Assembly: GCF_036320965.1 (NCBI RefSeq)
Contig: NC_092225.1
Span: 38,454,484 to 38,518,483, forward strand
From: Panulirus ornatus
Taxonomy: Eukaryota; Arthropoda; Malacostraca; Decapoda; Palinuridae
Direction of reading: 5' to 3'
Length of the DNA stretch: 64,000 bases
The notes beneath the pieces are model-generated. The model saw nothing but the letters and a program-made list of their open reading frames with translations, was not told the origin of the DNA and searched no databases. The translations under genes and the position numbers were made by a program. Below, one piece after another: positions 49,405 through 62,393 of the stretch. Position 1 is the first letter of the stretch; every line of letters starts with the position of its first letter.

Positions 49405-50971
49405 CATACTCTGTCGCTGTCTCCCGCGTTTGCGAGGTAGCGCAAGGAAACAGACGAAAGAAATGGCCCAACCCCCCCCCCCATACACATGTATATACAT
49501 ACGTCCACACACGCAAATATACATACCTACACAGCTTTCCATGGTTTACCCCAGACGCTTCACATGCCCTTGCTTCAATCCACTGACAGCACGTCAACCC
49601 CGGTATACCACATCGCTCCAATTCACTCTATTCCTTGCCCTCCTTTCACCCTCCTGCATGTTCAGGCCCCGATCACACAAAATCTTTTTCACTCCATCTT
49701 TCCACCTCCAATTTGGTCTCCCTCTTCTCCTTGTTCCCTCCACCTCCGACACATATATCCTCTTGGTCAATCTTTCCTCACTCATCCTCTCCATGTGCCC
49801 AAACCACTTCAAAACACCCTCTTCTGCTCTCTCAACCACGCTCTTTTTATTTCCACACATCTCTCTTACCCTTACGTTACTCACTCGATCAAACCACCTC
49901 ACACCACACATTGTCCTCAAACATCTCATTTCCAGCACATCCATCCTCCTGCGCACAACTCTATCCATAGCCCACGCCTCGCAACCATACAACATTGTTG
50001 GAACCACTATTCCTTCAAACATACCCATTTTTGCTTTCCGAGATAATGTTCTCGACTTCCACACATTCTTCAAGGCCCCCAGAATTTTCGCCCCCTCCCC
50101 CACCCTATGATCCACTTCCGCTTCCATGGTTCCATCCGCTGCCAGATCCACTCCCAGATATCTAAAACACTTCACTTCCTCCAGTTTTTCTCCATTCAAA
50201 CTCACCTCCCAATTGACTTGACCCTCAACCCTACTGTACCTAATAACCTTGCTCTTATTCACATTTACTCTTAACTTTCTTCTTCCACACACTTTTCCAA
50301 ACTCAGTCACCAGCTTCTGCAGTTTCTCACATGAATCAGCCACCAGCGCTGTATCATTAGCGAACAACAACTGACTCACTTCCCAAGCTCTCTCATCCCC
50401 AACAGACTTCATACTTGCCCCTCTTTCCAAAACTCTTGCATTCACCTCCCTAACAACCCCATCCATAAACAAATTAAACAACCATGGAGACATCACACAC
50501 CCCTGCCGCAAACCTACATTCACTGAGAACCAATCACTTTCCTCTCTTCCTACAAGTACACATGCCTTACATCCTCGATAAAAAGTTTTCACTGCTTCTA
50601 ACAACTTTCCTCCCACACCATATATTCTTAGTACCTTCCACAGAGCATCTCTATCAACTCTATCATATGCCTTCTCCAGATCCATAAATGCTACATACAA
50701 ATCCATTTGCTTTTCTAAGTATTTCTCACATACATTCTTCAAAGCAAACACCTGATCCACACATCCTCTACCACTTCTGAAACCACACTGCCCTTCCCCA
50801 ATCTGATGCTCTGTACATGCCTTCACCCTCTCAATCAATACCCTCCCATATAATTTACCAGGAATACTCAACAAACTTATACCTCTGTAATTTGAGCACT
50901 CACTCTTATCCCCTTTGCCTTTGTACAATGGCACTATGCACGCATTCCGCCAATCCTCAGGCACCTCACCA
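49389..50971 (-). mobile_element. RTE-24, open RT copy, reverse orientation
   Basis: On the minus strand from [11 protein letters not shown] to the stop and a short 3' UTR with tail stem-loop. The frame has no stop or frameshift. It lies between two SINE composites and belongs to the young group. Confidence 0.9.
49594..50971 (-). CDS. RTE-type reverse transcriptase, about 458 residues, with FAND instead of FADD
   Basis: A complete C-terminal RT frame with [27 protein letters not shown] and the [11 protein letters not shown] tail. The catalytic pair reads FAND (TCATTAGCG on the plus strand at about 50355), an aspartate-to-asparagine change that should abolish polymerisation. VGREESDW is preceded by CVLVG instead of CVRVG. 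The frame opens further into SINE sequence up to 51039, which is read-through. Confidence 0.72.
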
Positions 50972-51370
50972 TATATTAGCGGTAAGCGCTTTCCGCCTGT
51001 TGCAGGGGGGTCGGAGGTCAAGGCTGTCGGAGGTGTCATGTTATATGAAGGTGCGCGTTATAAATCACTTTGTTCGAAATATATAACAACTGCATGTACA
51101 TTTAGGATCGGTAAAATGTATCTGCTGGCGTGTGAGCTGATGGGAAATGGAACTTTGTAGGACCGTGGCTCACCAACGTGAGTGAGACATGAGGGTATTC
51201 AGTAAATGTAATTCGAAAGCTGATATATCATTTTCTCATATTGAGAGGCAGTGAATTTAGTACAGCGGTAACGAACCTTCTGTTGACAGAGAAGCCCAGG
51301 TTCGATTCATGCTTTCGGAGGTTTGTTATGTTATATGAGGTGGCTCATATGCACTTTGTTCGTATTCAGA
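50972..51370 (+). mobile_element. Second SINE composite, decayed copy of 48941-49341
   Basis: In the same order as at 48.9-49.3 kb it holds a tRNA-like head (TAGCGGTAAGCG at 50977), GGTGCGCGTT, TTTAGGATCGGTAAAATG, CACCAACGTGAG, then a second head with AGGTTCGATTC (51298-51308) and TATGCACTTTGTTCGTATT. Many single-base gaps distinguish it from the first copy. The left inverted arm is not present. Confidence 0.75.
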
Positions 51371-51402
51371 TATATATATATATATATATATATTTTATTA
51401 TA

Positions 51403-51451
<49 letters not shown>

Positions 51452-51492
51452 ATATTATATATATATATATATTATTATATATATATATATAG
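51371..51492. repeat. TA-rich tract with TTA interruptions, about 122 bp
   Basis: TA repeats broken by ATTTTATTA and TATTATA units, less pure than other tracts, before RTE-25. Confidence 0.95.
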
Positions 51493-53917
51493 AATGCTTG
51501 TGGCAAGAGAAAGGTGGGAGGTGGGCAGAGTAGAGAGGGTAGTGAATGGTGGGGTAAAGCAGTAAGATTGTTAGTGAAAGCAGAGAGAGAGGCATTTGGA
51601 CGAGTTTTGCAAGGAAATAGCGCAAAGGACTAGAAGATGTATAAAAGAAAGAGGCAGGAGGTCAAGAGAAAGGTGCAAGAGGTGAAAAATAGGGCAATCA
51701 AGAGTTGGGGTGAAAGAAAATCATCAGATTTTAGAAAGAATAAAAAGATGCTTTGGAAGGAGGTAAATTTAGTGCGTAAGACGAGAACAAATGGGAACAT
51801 CGGTGAAGGGCTTAATGGGGAGGTAATAACAAACACTGGTGAAGTGAGGAGATGGAGTGAGTATTTTGAAGGTTTGTTGAATGTGTTTGACGATAAAGTG
51901 GCTGATATATCATGTTTTGGTCAAGGTGGAGTACGAAGTGAGAGGGTCAGGGAGAATAGTTTAGTAAGCAGACAAGAAGTAATGAAACCTTTGTGGAAGA
52001 TGAAAGCCGGCAAGGCGGAGGGTTTAGATGGTATTGCAGCGAAAATTATTAAACAGGGGGTGATTGTTTTGTTGATTGGTTGGTAAGGATATTCAAAGCA
52101 TGTATATATGGTTCATGGTGAAGTGCCTGAGGATTGGCGGAATGCATGCATAGCGCCATTGTACAAGGGCAAAGGGATAAAGGTGAATATTCAAATTACA
52201 GAGGTATACGTTTGTTGAGTATTCCTGAGAAATTAAATGGGATGGTATTGATTAAGAGGGTAAAGGCATATACAGAACATCAGATTGGGGAAGAGCAATG
52301 TGGTTTCAGATATAGTATAGGATGTGTGAACATGTGTTTGCTTTGAAGAATGTACGTAGAAAAAATTAGAAAAACAGATAGATTTGTTTGTAGCATTTAT
52401 GGATTTGGAGAAGGCATCTGACAGAGTTGATAGAGATATTCTGTGGAAGGTATTAAGGCTATGTGGTATGGCAGGTAAGTTGCTAGAAGCAGTGAAAAGT
52501 TTTTCTGAAGGATGTATGGCATATGTGCGAGTATAAGGAGAGAAAAGTGATTGCTTGACAGTGAATGTTAGTTTGCGGCAGGGGTGCGTGATATCTCCAT
52601 GGTAGCTTAATTTCTTAATGGAAAGGGTTGTTAGGGAGGTGAATGAAAGAGTTTTGAAAAGAGGGGTACGTATGCATTCTGTTGTAGATGAGAGCGCTTT
52701 TGAAGTGAGTCATTTGTTCGCTGATAATACAGCGCTGGTGGCTGATTCGGGTGAGAAACTGCAGAAGCTGGTGACTGAACTTGGTAAAGTGTGTGAAAGA
52801 AGAAAGCTGAGAGTAAATATGAATCAGAGGAAGGCTAATAGGTTCGGTAGGGTTGAAGGACAACTTAATTAGGAGGTACGTTTTAGTGAAGAAAAACTGG
52901 AGGAAGTGAAGGGTTTTAGATATATGGAAGTGGATTTAGCAGCGGATGGAACAATGGAAGCGGAAGTGAGTCACAGGGTGGGGGAGGGAGCGAAGGCTCT
53001 GGGAGCGTTGAAGAATGTGTGGAAGGCGAGAACCTTATCTCAGAGAGGAAAATTGGTTACGTTTGAAGAAATAGTAGTTCCAACAATGTGATAATGTTGC
53101 GAGGCATGGGCAATAGATAGTGTTGTGCAGAGGAGGGTGGATATGTAGGAAATGAGATGTCTGAGGACAATATGTTGTGTGAGGTGGTTTGATTAAGTAA
53201 TGAACGGGTAAGAGAGAGGTATGGTAACAAAAAGAATGTGGCTAAGAGGGTAGAAGAGGGTGTATTGAAATGATTTGGTCACAGTGAGGATATGAGTGAG
53301 GAAGGAATGGCAAATAGGATATATGTGTCAGAGGAGGAGGGAACGAGGAGAAGTGGGAGACCAAAATGAAGGTGGAAGGAAGGAGTGAAAAAGATTTTGA
53401 GTGATCGGGGCCAGAACACACAGGAGGGTAAGAGGCGTGCAAGGAATAGAGTGAATTAGAACGATGTGGTATACCAGGGTCGACGTGCTGTCAATGAACT
53501 GAACCAGGGAATGTGAAGATTGTGGAGAAAATCTTGGAAAGTTTTGTGAGGCCTGGATGTGAAAAAGGTGCTGTGGTTTCGATGCATATTTGTACATATG
53601 ACAGCTAGAGACTGAGTGTGAAGGAATGTGGTCTTTGTTGTGCTTTCTCAGCGCTTCCTCGCGCGCTCCCTGGGGGAGGGGGGGGGGCTGCTGTTTCATG
53701 TCTGTTGGGGTGGCGATGAGAATGGATGAAGGAAGCAAGTATAAATATATATGTGTATATTTATATATGTATACGTTGAAATAAATAGGTATGTTTATAT
53801 GCGTGTGTGAGCGTTTATGTATATGCATGTGTATGAGGGTGTGTTGGGCCATTCTCTCTTCCTTTACTTTGCGCTGCCTCGCTAACGCGGGAAACAGCGA
53901 CTAAGCATTATGATGAT
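51493..53917 (+). mobile_element. RTE-25, old diverged copy with long 3' UTR
   Basis: Starts at ACGKRKVGGG. Readable blocks are 51637-52086 (linker; KMKAGKAEGLDG), 52134-52346, 52618-52872 (FADN in place of FADD) and 52906-53091, with breaks between all of them. The C-terminal third is heavily mutated (53091-53460). The long 3' UTR (53510-53905) ends in a recognisable stem-loop (CTGCCTCGCTAACGCGGG). Confidence 0.85.
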
Positions 53918-53919
53918 TA

Positions 53920-53999
<80 letters not shown>
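53918..53999. repeat. (TA)n microsatellite, about 82 bp
   Basis: TA run between the end of RTE-25 and the T-rich tail of RTE-26. Confidence 0.96.
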
Positions 54000-54002
<3 letters not shown>

Positions 54003-54198
54003 TTTTTTTATTATACTTTGTCGCTGTCTCCCGCGTTTGCGATGTAGCGCAAGGAAACAGACGAAAGAAATGGCCCAACCTCCCCCCATACACATGTATA
54101 TACATACGTCCACACACGCAAATATACATACCTACACAGCTTTCCATGGTTTACCTCCAGACGCTTCACATGCCCTGATTCAATCCACTGACAGCACG

Positions 54199-54741
54199 TC
54201 AACCCCGGTATACCACATCGCTCCAATTCACTCTATTCCTTGCCCTCCTTTCACCCTCCTGCATGTTCAGGCCCCGATCACACAAAATCTTTTTCACTCC
54301 ATCTTTCCACCTCCAATTTGGTCTCCCTCTTCTCCTTGTTCCCTCCACCTCCGACACATATATCCTCTTGGTCAATCTTTCCTCACTCATCCTCTCCATG
54401 TGCCCAAACCACTTCAAAACACCCTCTTCTGCTCTCTCAACCACGCTCATTTTATTTCCACACATCTCTCTTACCCTTACGTTACTCACTCGATCAAACC
54501 ACCTCACACCACACATTGTCCTCAAACATCTCATTTCCAGCACATCCATCCTCCTGCGCACAACTCTATCCATAGCCCACGCCTCGCAACCATACAACAT
54601 TGTTGGAACCACTATTCCTTCAAACATACCCATTTTTGCTTTCCGAGATAATGTTCTCGACTTCCACACATTCTTCAAGGCCCCCAGAATTTTCGCCCCC
54701 TCCCCCACCGCTATGATCCACTTCCGCTTCCATGGTTCCAT
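54199..54741 (-). pseudogene. RTE-26 C-terminal segment after the frameshift
   Basis: It carries [13 protein letters not shown] through the [11 protein letters not shown] tail to the natural stop. It is in a different frame from 54620-55480 because of one extra base near 54709 (CACCGCTATG where sister copies have CACCCTATG). Confidence 0.75.
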
Positions 54742-55480
54742 CCGCTGCCAGATCCACTCCCAGATATCTAAAACACTTCACTTCCTCCAGTTTTTCTCCA
54801 TTCAAACTCACCTCCCAATTGACTTGACCCTCAACCCTACTGTACCTAATAACCTTGCTCTTATTCACATTTACTCTTAACTTTCTTCTTCCACACACTT
54901 TACCAAACTCAGTCACCAGCTTCTGCAGTTTCTCACATGAATCAGCCACCAGCGCTGTATCATCAGCGAACAACAACTGACTCACTTCCCAAGCTCTCTC
55001 ATCCCCAACAGACTTCATACTTGCCCCTCTTTCCAAAACTCTTGCATTTACCTCCCTAACAACCCCATCCATAAACAAATTAAACAACCATGGAGACATC
55101 ACACACCCCTGCCGCAAACCTACATTCACTGAGAACCAATCACTTTCCTCTCTTCCTACACGTACACATGCCTTACATCCTCGATAAAAACTTTTCACTG
55201 CTTCTAACAACTTTCCTCCCACACCATATATTCTTAATACCTTCCACAGAGCATCTCTATCAACTCTATCATATGCCTTCTCCAGATCCATAAATGCTAC
55301 ATACAAATCCATTTGCTTTTCTAAGTATTTCTCACATACATTCTTCAAAGCAAACACCTGATCCACACATCCTCTACCACTTCTGAAACCACACTGCTCT
55401 TCCCCAATCTGATGCTCTGTACATGCCTTCACCCTCTCAATCAATACCCTCCCATATAATTTACCAGGAATACTCAACAA
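54620..55480 (-). CDS. RTE-26 reverse transcriptase core, 286 residues
   Basis: Holds the palm: [31 protein letters not shown] and FADD, all intact. It is bounded upstream by the TAG near 55530 (frame open from there) and downstream by the frameshift at EVDH. The last 20 residues are out-of-frame sequence. Confidence 0.7.
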   Translation of the reverse strand: MLSIPGKLYGRVLIERVKACTEHQIGEEQCGFRSGRGCVDQVFALKNVCEKYLEKQMDLYVAFMDLEKAYDRVDRDALWKVLRIYGVGGKLLEAVKSFYRGCKACVRVGREESDWFSVNVGLRQGCVMSPWLFNLFMDGVVREVNARVLERGASMKSVGDERAWEVSQLLFADDTALVADSCEKLQKLVTEFGKVCGRRKLRVNVNKSKVIRYSRVEGQVNWEVSLNGEKLEEVKCFRYLGVDLAADGTMEAEVDHSGGGGGENSGGLEECVEVENIISESKNGYV

Positions 55481-55531
55481 ACTTATACCTCTGTAATTTG
55501 AGCACTCACTCTTATCCCCTTTGCCTTTGTA

Positions 55532-57008
55532 CTATGGCACTATGCACGCATTCCGCCAATCCTCAGGCACCTCACCATGAGTCATACATACATTAAATAA
55601 CCTTACCAACCAGTCAACAATACAGTCACCCCCTTTTTTAATAAATTCCACTGCAATACCATCCAAACCTGCTGCCTTGCCGGCTTTCATCTTCCGCAAA
55701 GCTTTCACTACCTCTTCTCTGTTTACCAAATCATTTTCCCTAACCCTCTCACTTTGCACACCACCTCGACCAAAACACCCTATATCTGCCACTCTATCAT
55801 CAAACACATTCAACAAACCTTCAAAATACTCACTCCATCTCCTTCTCACATCACCACTACTTGTTATCACCTCCCCATTTGCGCCCTTCACTGAAGTTCC
55901 CATTTGCTCCCTTGTCTTACGCACTTTATTTACCTCCTTCCAGAACATCTTTTTATTCTCCCTAAAATTTAATGATACTCTCTCACCCCAACTCTCATTT
56001 GCCCTTTTTTTCACCTCTTGCACCTTTCTCTTGACCTCCTGTCTCTTTCTTTTATACATCTCCCACTCAATTGCATTTTTTCCCTGCAAAAATCGTCCAA
56101 ATGCCTCTCTCTTCTCTTTCACTAATACTCTTACTTCTTCATCCCACCACTCACTACCCTTTCTAATCAACCCACCTCCCACTCTTCTCATGCCACAAGC
56201 ATCTTTTGCGCAAACCATCACTGATTCCCTAAATACATCCCATTCCTCCCCCACTCCCCTTACTTCCATTGTTCTCACCTTTTTCCATTCTGTACTCAGT
56301 CTCTCCTGGTACTTCCTCACACAGGTCTCCTTCCCAAGCTCACTTACTCTCACCATCCTCTTCACCCCAACATTCACTCTTCTTTTCTGAAAACCCATAC
56401 AAATCTTCACCTTAGCCTCCACAAGATAATGATTAGACATCCCTCCAGTTGCACCTCTCAGCACATTAACATCCAAAAGTCTCTCTTTCGCATGCCTGTC
56501 AATTAACACGTAATCCAATAACGCTCTCTGGCCATCTCTCCTACTTACATACGTATACTTATGTATATCTAGCTTTTTAAACCAGGTATTCCCAATCATC
56601 AGTCCTTTTTCAGCACATAAATCTACAAGCTCTTCACCATTTCCATTTACAACACTGAACACCCCATGTATACCAATTATTCCCTCAACTGCCACATTAC
56701 TCACCTTTGCATTCAAATCACCCATCACTATAACCCTGTCTCGTGCATCAAAACCACTAACACACTCATTCAGCTGCTCCCAAAGCACTTGCCTCTCATG
56801 ATCTTTCTTCTCATGCCCAGGTGCATATGCACCAATAATCACCCACCTCTCTCCATCAACTTTCAGTTTTACCCATATTAATCGAGAATTTGCTTTCTTA
56901 CATTCTATCAAATACTCCCACAACTCCTGTTTCAGGAGTATTGCTACTCCTTCCCTTGCTCTTGTCCTCTCACTAACCCCTGACTTTACTCCCCAGACAT
57001 TCCCAAAC
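55532..57008 (-). CDS. RTE-26 endonuclease and linker, about 490 residues
   Basis: The most complete endonuclease frame in the window: [45 protein letters not shown], then SNHYLVEAK, where intact relatives have SDH. That aspartate is part of the AP-endonuclease active site. Next come the basic linker ([17 protein letters not shown]), the [12 protein letters not shown] segment and VEDW-like fingers, ending at the TAG near 55530. A listed frame reaching 57217 only adds translated TA repeat and flank. Confidence 0.75.
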
Positions 57009-57045
57009 CTCGCTGTCGCGGGAAATGGCGGATAGTATGAAAAAG

Positions 57046-57060
<15 letters not shown>
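57009..57060 (+). mobile_element. Short-element tail remnant with A run
   Basis: CTCGCTGTCGCGGGAAATGG, then CGGATAGTATGAAAAAG and an A run, matches the 3' end of the 240-bp element in forward orientation. TA follows to 57120. Confidence 0.7.

Positions 57061-57120
<60 letters not shown>
57061..57120. repeat. (TA)n microsatellite, about 60 bp
   Basis: TA run marking the left edge of the non-repeat BTB island. Confidence 0.96.
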
Positions 57121-57124
<4 letters not shown>

Positions 57125-57164
57125 TGTCACATAATGGTTCAACCTCTGGCTATGGAAAAGGGAA

Positions 57165-57860
57165 ATGTATAATTTATTTACACAAACGTCAATAGTAGTT
57201 TTCATCAATTTAACCACTGTATTATACTGCCTGGTCCACTTCTCTTATCATGAAACTGGAATATTGGCTTATGATATTTCTCAATTGTCTTCATTACACA
57301 AAGTACAACCATATCTTGGATACATGAGGGTAGGTAGTTGGTCATCCGCCATTCATTTTGCTGACGTTACTTTGATGTGTGGTGAGAAGCGTTATGCTGT
57401 TTACAAGTTTGTCCTCTGCACTTGTAGTCCTTACTTTGAGAAGCTGTTTGAAAGCACACTATGTGACCACCCAGTGTTAGTCCTCACAGAGACCCCACCT
57501 GAAGCAGTAGAAGCACTGCTTGACTTTATGTACCTTGGGAAGGTAGACGTGAGCCCTGATGATTTAGATCAACTCCTTGACATTGCATATGAATTTAAGA
57601 TAAGAGGACTGATAAGCCCAAAAGATGACCTAGAAAGACAGGTTGTAAAACAGGCAACAGAACAGAAACTCGAGGCAAAGAAATCTGTTGTAGAAGAGCC
57701 TTCAGTTACAGATACATCAGAAAGCACTCCATCACAGGTGATAAAGGCAGCAGAACAGGAAAAGAAGAAAGTGATATCTGATGTGGAAGGGTCCTCCATT
57801 GTAGATGTCCCAAAAGACACTATGTCACAGCATGAGTCTACAGTCCATGAAAATGACTGA
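57165..57860 (+). CDS. BTB/POZ-domain protein without zinc fingers (231-residue ORF)
   Basis: BTB domains are dimerisation modules. In arthropods this type usually sits at the N-terminus of nuclear transcription regulators such as the Broad/Lola group. Residues about 66-152 are the domain: FADVTLMCGEKRYAVYKFVL, CSPYFEKLF, HPVLVL, PPEAVEALLDFMYLGKVDVS and LLDIAYEFKIRGL. The near-invariant histidine before KFVL is tyrosine 80. Residues 153-231 are charged and rich in K, E and S, and no C2H2 finger follows before the TGA. The first 53 residues look non-BTB and hydrophobic. They may be 5' UTR or intron read-through, with Met54 or an upstream splice acceptor giving the true start. It could be a BTB-only isoform, one exon of a larger gene, or a retrocopy. 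Confidence 0.75.
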   Translation: MYNLFTQTSIVVFINLTTVLYCLVHFSYHETGILAYDISQLSSLHKVQPYLGYMRVGSWSSAIHFADVTLMCGEKRYAVYKFVLCTCSPYFEKLFESTLCDHPVLVLTETPPEAVEALLDFMYLGKVDVSPDDLDQLLDIAYEFKIRGLISPKDDLERQVVKQATEQKLEAKKSVVEEPSVTDTSESTPSQVIKAAEQEKKKVISDVEGSSIVDVPKDTMSQHESTVHEND

Positions 57861-59279
<1,419 letters not shown>

Positions 59280-59280
<1 letters not shown>

Positions 59281-59401
59281 CCCTGGGGATGGGGTGAAAG
59301 AATACTTCCCACGCATTTCTCACGTGTCGTAGAAAGCGACTAGAGAGGACGGGAGCGGTGGGACAAAAATCCTCCCCTCCTTGTATTTTAACTTTCTAAA
59401 A
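59280..59401 (+). promoter_or_regulatory. RTE 5' UTR, shared with the short elements
   Basis: TCCCTGGGGATGGGGTG, a GTCGTAGAAAGCGAC hairpin (about 59326-59340) and a pyrimidine block precede the ATG at 59402. The same region occurs at 1820-1940, on the minus strand at 20750-20877, and as the 5' half of the short elements. Its conservation suggests an internal promoter, which is inference. Confidence 0.55.
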
Positions 59402-62393
59402 ATGGGAAACAGAAGGAGTCAGACGGGGAGTACTCATCCTCCTTGTAGACTCAGATAGGGGTGTCTAAATGTGTGTGGATGTAACCAAGATGTGAAAAAA
59501 GGAGAGATAGGTAGTATGTTTGAGGAAAGGAACCTGGAGGTTTTGGCTCTGAGTGAAACGAAGCTCAAGGGTAAAGGGGAAGAGTGGTTTGGAAATGTCT
59601 TGGGAGAAAAGTGAGGGGCTAGTGAGAGGACAAGAGCAAGGGAAGGAGTAGCAGTACTCACGAAACAGGAGTTGTGGGAGTATGTGATAGAATGTAAGAA
59701 AGTAAATTCTCGATTAATATGGGTAAAACTGAAAGTTGATGGAGAGAGATGGGTGATTATTGGTGCATATGCACCTGGGCATGAGAAAAGATCATAAGAG
59801 GCAAGCATTTTGGGAGCAGCTGAATGATTGTGTTAGTGGTTTTGATGCACAAGACCGGGTTATAGTGATGGGTGATTTGAATGCAAAGAGGAGTAATGTG
59901 GCAGTTGAGGGAATAATTGGTATATATAGGGTGTTCAGTGTTGTAAATTGAAATGGAGAAGAGCTTGTATATTTTTGTGCTGAAAAAGGACTGGTGATTA
60001 GGAATACCTGGTTTAAAAAGCGAGATATACATAAGTATACGTATGTAAGTAGGAGAGATGGCCAGAGAGCGTTTTTGGATTACGTATTAATTGACAGGCG
60101 CGCGAAAGAGAGACTTTTGGATGTTAATGTGCTGAGAGGTGAAACTGGAGGGATATCTGATCATTTTCTTGTGGAGGCTAAGGTGAAGATTTGTATGGGT
60201 TTTCAGAAAAGAAGAGTGAATGTCGGGGTGAAGAGGGTGGTGAGAGTAAGTGAGCTTGGGAAAGAGACTTGTGTGAGGAAGTACCAGGAGAGACTGAGTA
60301 CAGAACGGAAAAAGGTGAGAACAATGGAAGTAAGGGGAGTGGGAGAGGAATGGGATGTATTTAGGGAATCAGTGATGGATTGCGCAAAAGATGCTTGTGG
60401 CATGAGAAGCGTGGGAGGTGGGTTGATTAGAAAGGGTAGTGAGTGGTGGGATGAAGAAGTAAGATTATTAGTGAAAGAGAAGAGAGAGGCATTTTGGACG
60501 ATTTTTGCAGGGAAAAAATGCAATTGAGTGGGATATGTATAAAAGAAAGAGACAGGAGGTCAAGAGAAAGGTGCAAAAGGTGAAAAAGAGGGCCAATGAG
60601 AGTTAAGGTGAGAGTATCATTAAATTTTAGGGAAAATAAAAAGATGTTCTGGAAGGAAGTAAATAAAGTGCGTAAGACAAGGGAGCAAATGGGAACTTCA
60701 GTGAAGGGCGCTAATGGGGAGGTGATAACAAGTAGTGGTGATGTGAGAAGGAGATGGAGTGAGTATTTTGAAGGTTTGTTGAATGTGTTTGATGATAGAG
60801 TGGCAGATATAGGGTTGTATTGGTCGAGGTGGTGTGCAAAGTGAGAGGGTTAGGAAAAATGATTTGGTAAACAGAGAAGAGGTAGTAAAAGCTTTGCGGA
60901 AGATGAAAGCCGGCAAGGCAGCAGGTTTGGATGGTATTGCAGTGGAATCTATTAAAAAAGGGGGTGACTGTATTGTTGACTGGTTGGTAAGGTTATTTAA
61001 TGTATGTATGACTCATGGTGAGTTGCATGAGGATTGGCGGAATGCGTGCATAGTGCCATTGTACAAAGGCAAAGGGGATAAGAGTGAGTGCTCAAATTAC
61101 AGAGGTATAAGTTTGTTGAGTATTCCTGGTAAATTATATGGGAGGGTATTGATTGAGAGGGTGAAGGCATGTACAGAGTATCAGATTGGGGAAGAGCAGT
61201 GTGGTTTCAGAAGTGGTAGAGGATGTGTGGATCAGGGGTTTGCTTTGAAGAACGTATGTGAGAAATACTTAGAAAGGCAAATGGATTTGTATGTAGCATT
61301 TATGGATCTGGAGAAGGCATATGATAGAGTTGATTGAGATGCTCTGTGGAAGGTATTAAGAATATATGGTGTGGGAGGCAAGTTGTTAGAAGCAGTGAAC
61401 AGTTTTTATCGAGGATGTAAGGCATGTGTACGTGTAGGAAGAGAGGAAAGTGATTTTTTCTCAGTGAATGTAGGTTTGCGGCAGGGGTGTGTGATGTCTC
61501 CATGGTTGTTTAATTTGTTTATGGATGGGGTTGTTAGGGAGGTGAATGCAAGAGTTTTGGAAAGAGGGGCAAGTATGAAGTCTGTTGGAGATGAGAGAGC
61601 TTGGGAAGTGAGTCAGTTGTTGTTCGCTGATGTTTCAGCGCTGGTGGCTGATTCATATGAGAAACTGCAGAAGCTGGTGACTGAGTTTGGTAAAGTGTGT
61701 GAAAGAAGAAAGTTAAGATTAAATGTGAATAAGAGCAAGGTTATTAGGTGCAGTAGGGTTGAGGGTCAAGTCAATTGGGAGGTAAGTTTGAATGGATAGA
61801 AACTGGAAGAAGTAAAGTGTTTTAGATATCTGGGAGTGGATCTGGCAGCGGATGGAACCACGGAAGCGGAAGTGAATCATCGGGTGGGAGAGGGGGCGAA
61901 AATCCTGGAAGCCTTGAAGAATGTTTGGAAGTCGAGAACATTATCTCGGAAAGCAAAAATGGGTATGTTTGAAGGAATAGTGGTTCCAACAATGTTGTAT
62001 GGTTGCGAGGCGTGGGCTATAGACAGAGTTGTGCGCAGGAGGGTGGATGTGCTGGAAATGAGATGTTTGAGGACAATGTGTTGTTTGAGGTGGTTTGATC
62101 GAGTAAGTAATGTAAGGGTAAGAGAGATGTGTGGAAATAAAAAGAGCGTGGTTGAGAGAGCAGAAGAGGGTGTTTTGACATGGTTTGGGCACATGGAGAG
62201 AATGAGTGAGGAAAGATTGACCAAGAGGATATATGTGTCGGAGGTGGAGGGAAAGAGGAGAAGTGGGAGACCTAATTGGAGGTGGAAAGATGGAGTGAAA
62301 AAGATTTTGAGTGATCGTGGCCTGAACATGCAGGAGGGTGAAAGGAGGGCAAGGAATAGTGTGAATTGGATCGATGTGGTATACCGGGGTTGA

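Larger units (their letters stand above)
54000..57008 (-). mobile_element. RTE-26, best-preserved long copy, reverse orientation
   Basis: On the minus strand from RFGNVWGVKSG in the endonuclease to a short 3' UTR with A-rich tail. About 85 N-terminal codons and the 5' UTR are missing. Only two frame breaks are visible: TAG at about 55530 (VPLYKG leucine) and a 1-nt gain near 54709 (EVDHRVG). Its 5' side touches a short-element tail remnant at 57009. Confidence 0.92.
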
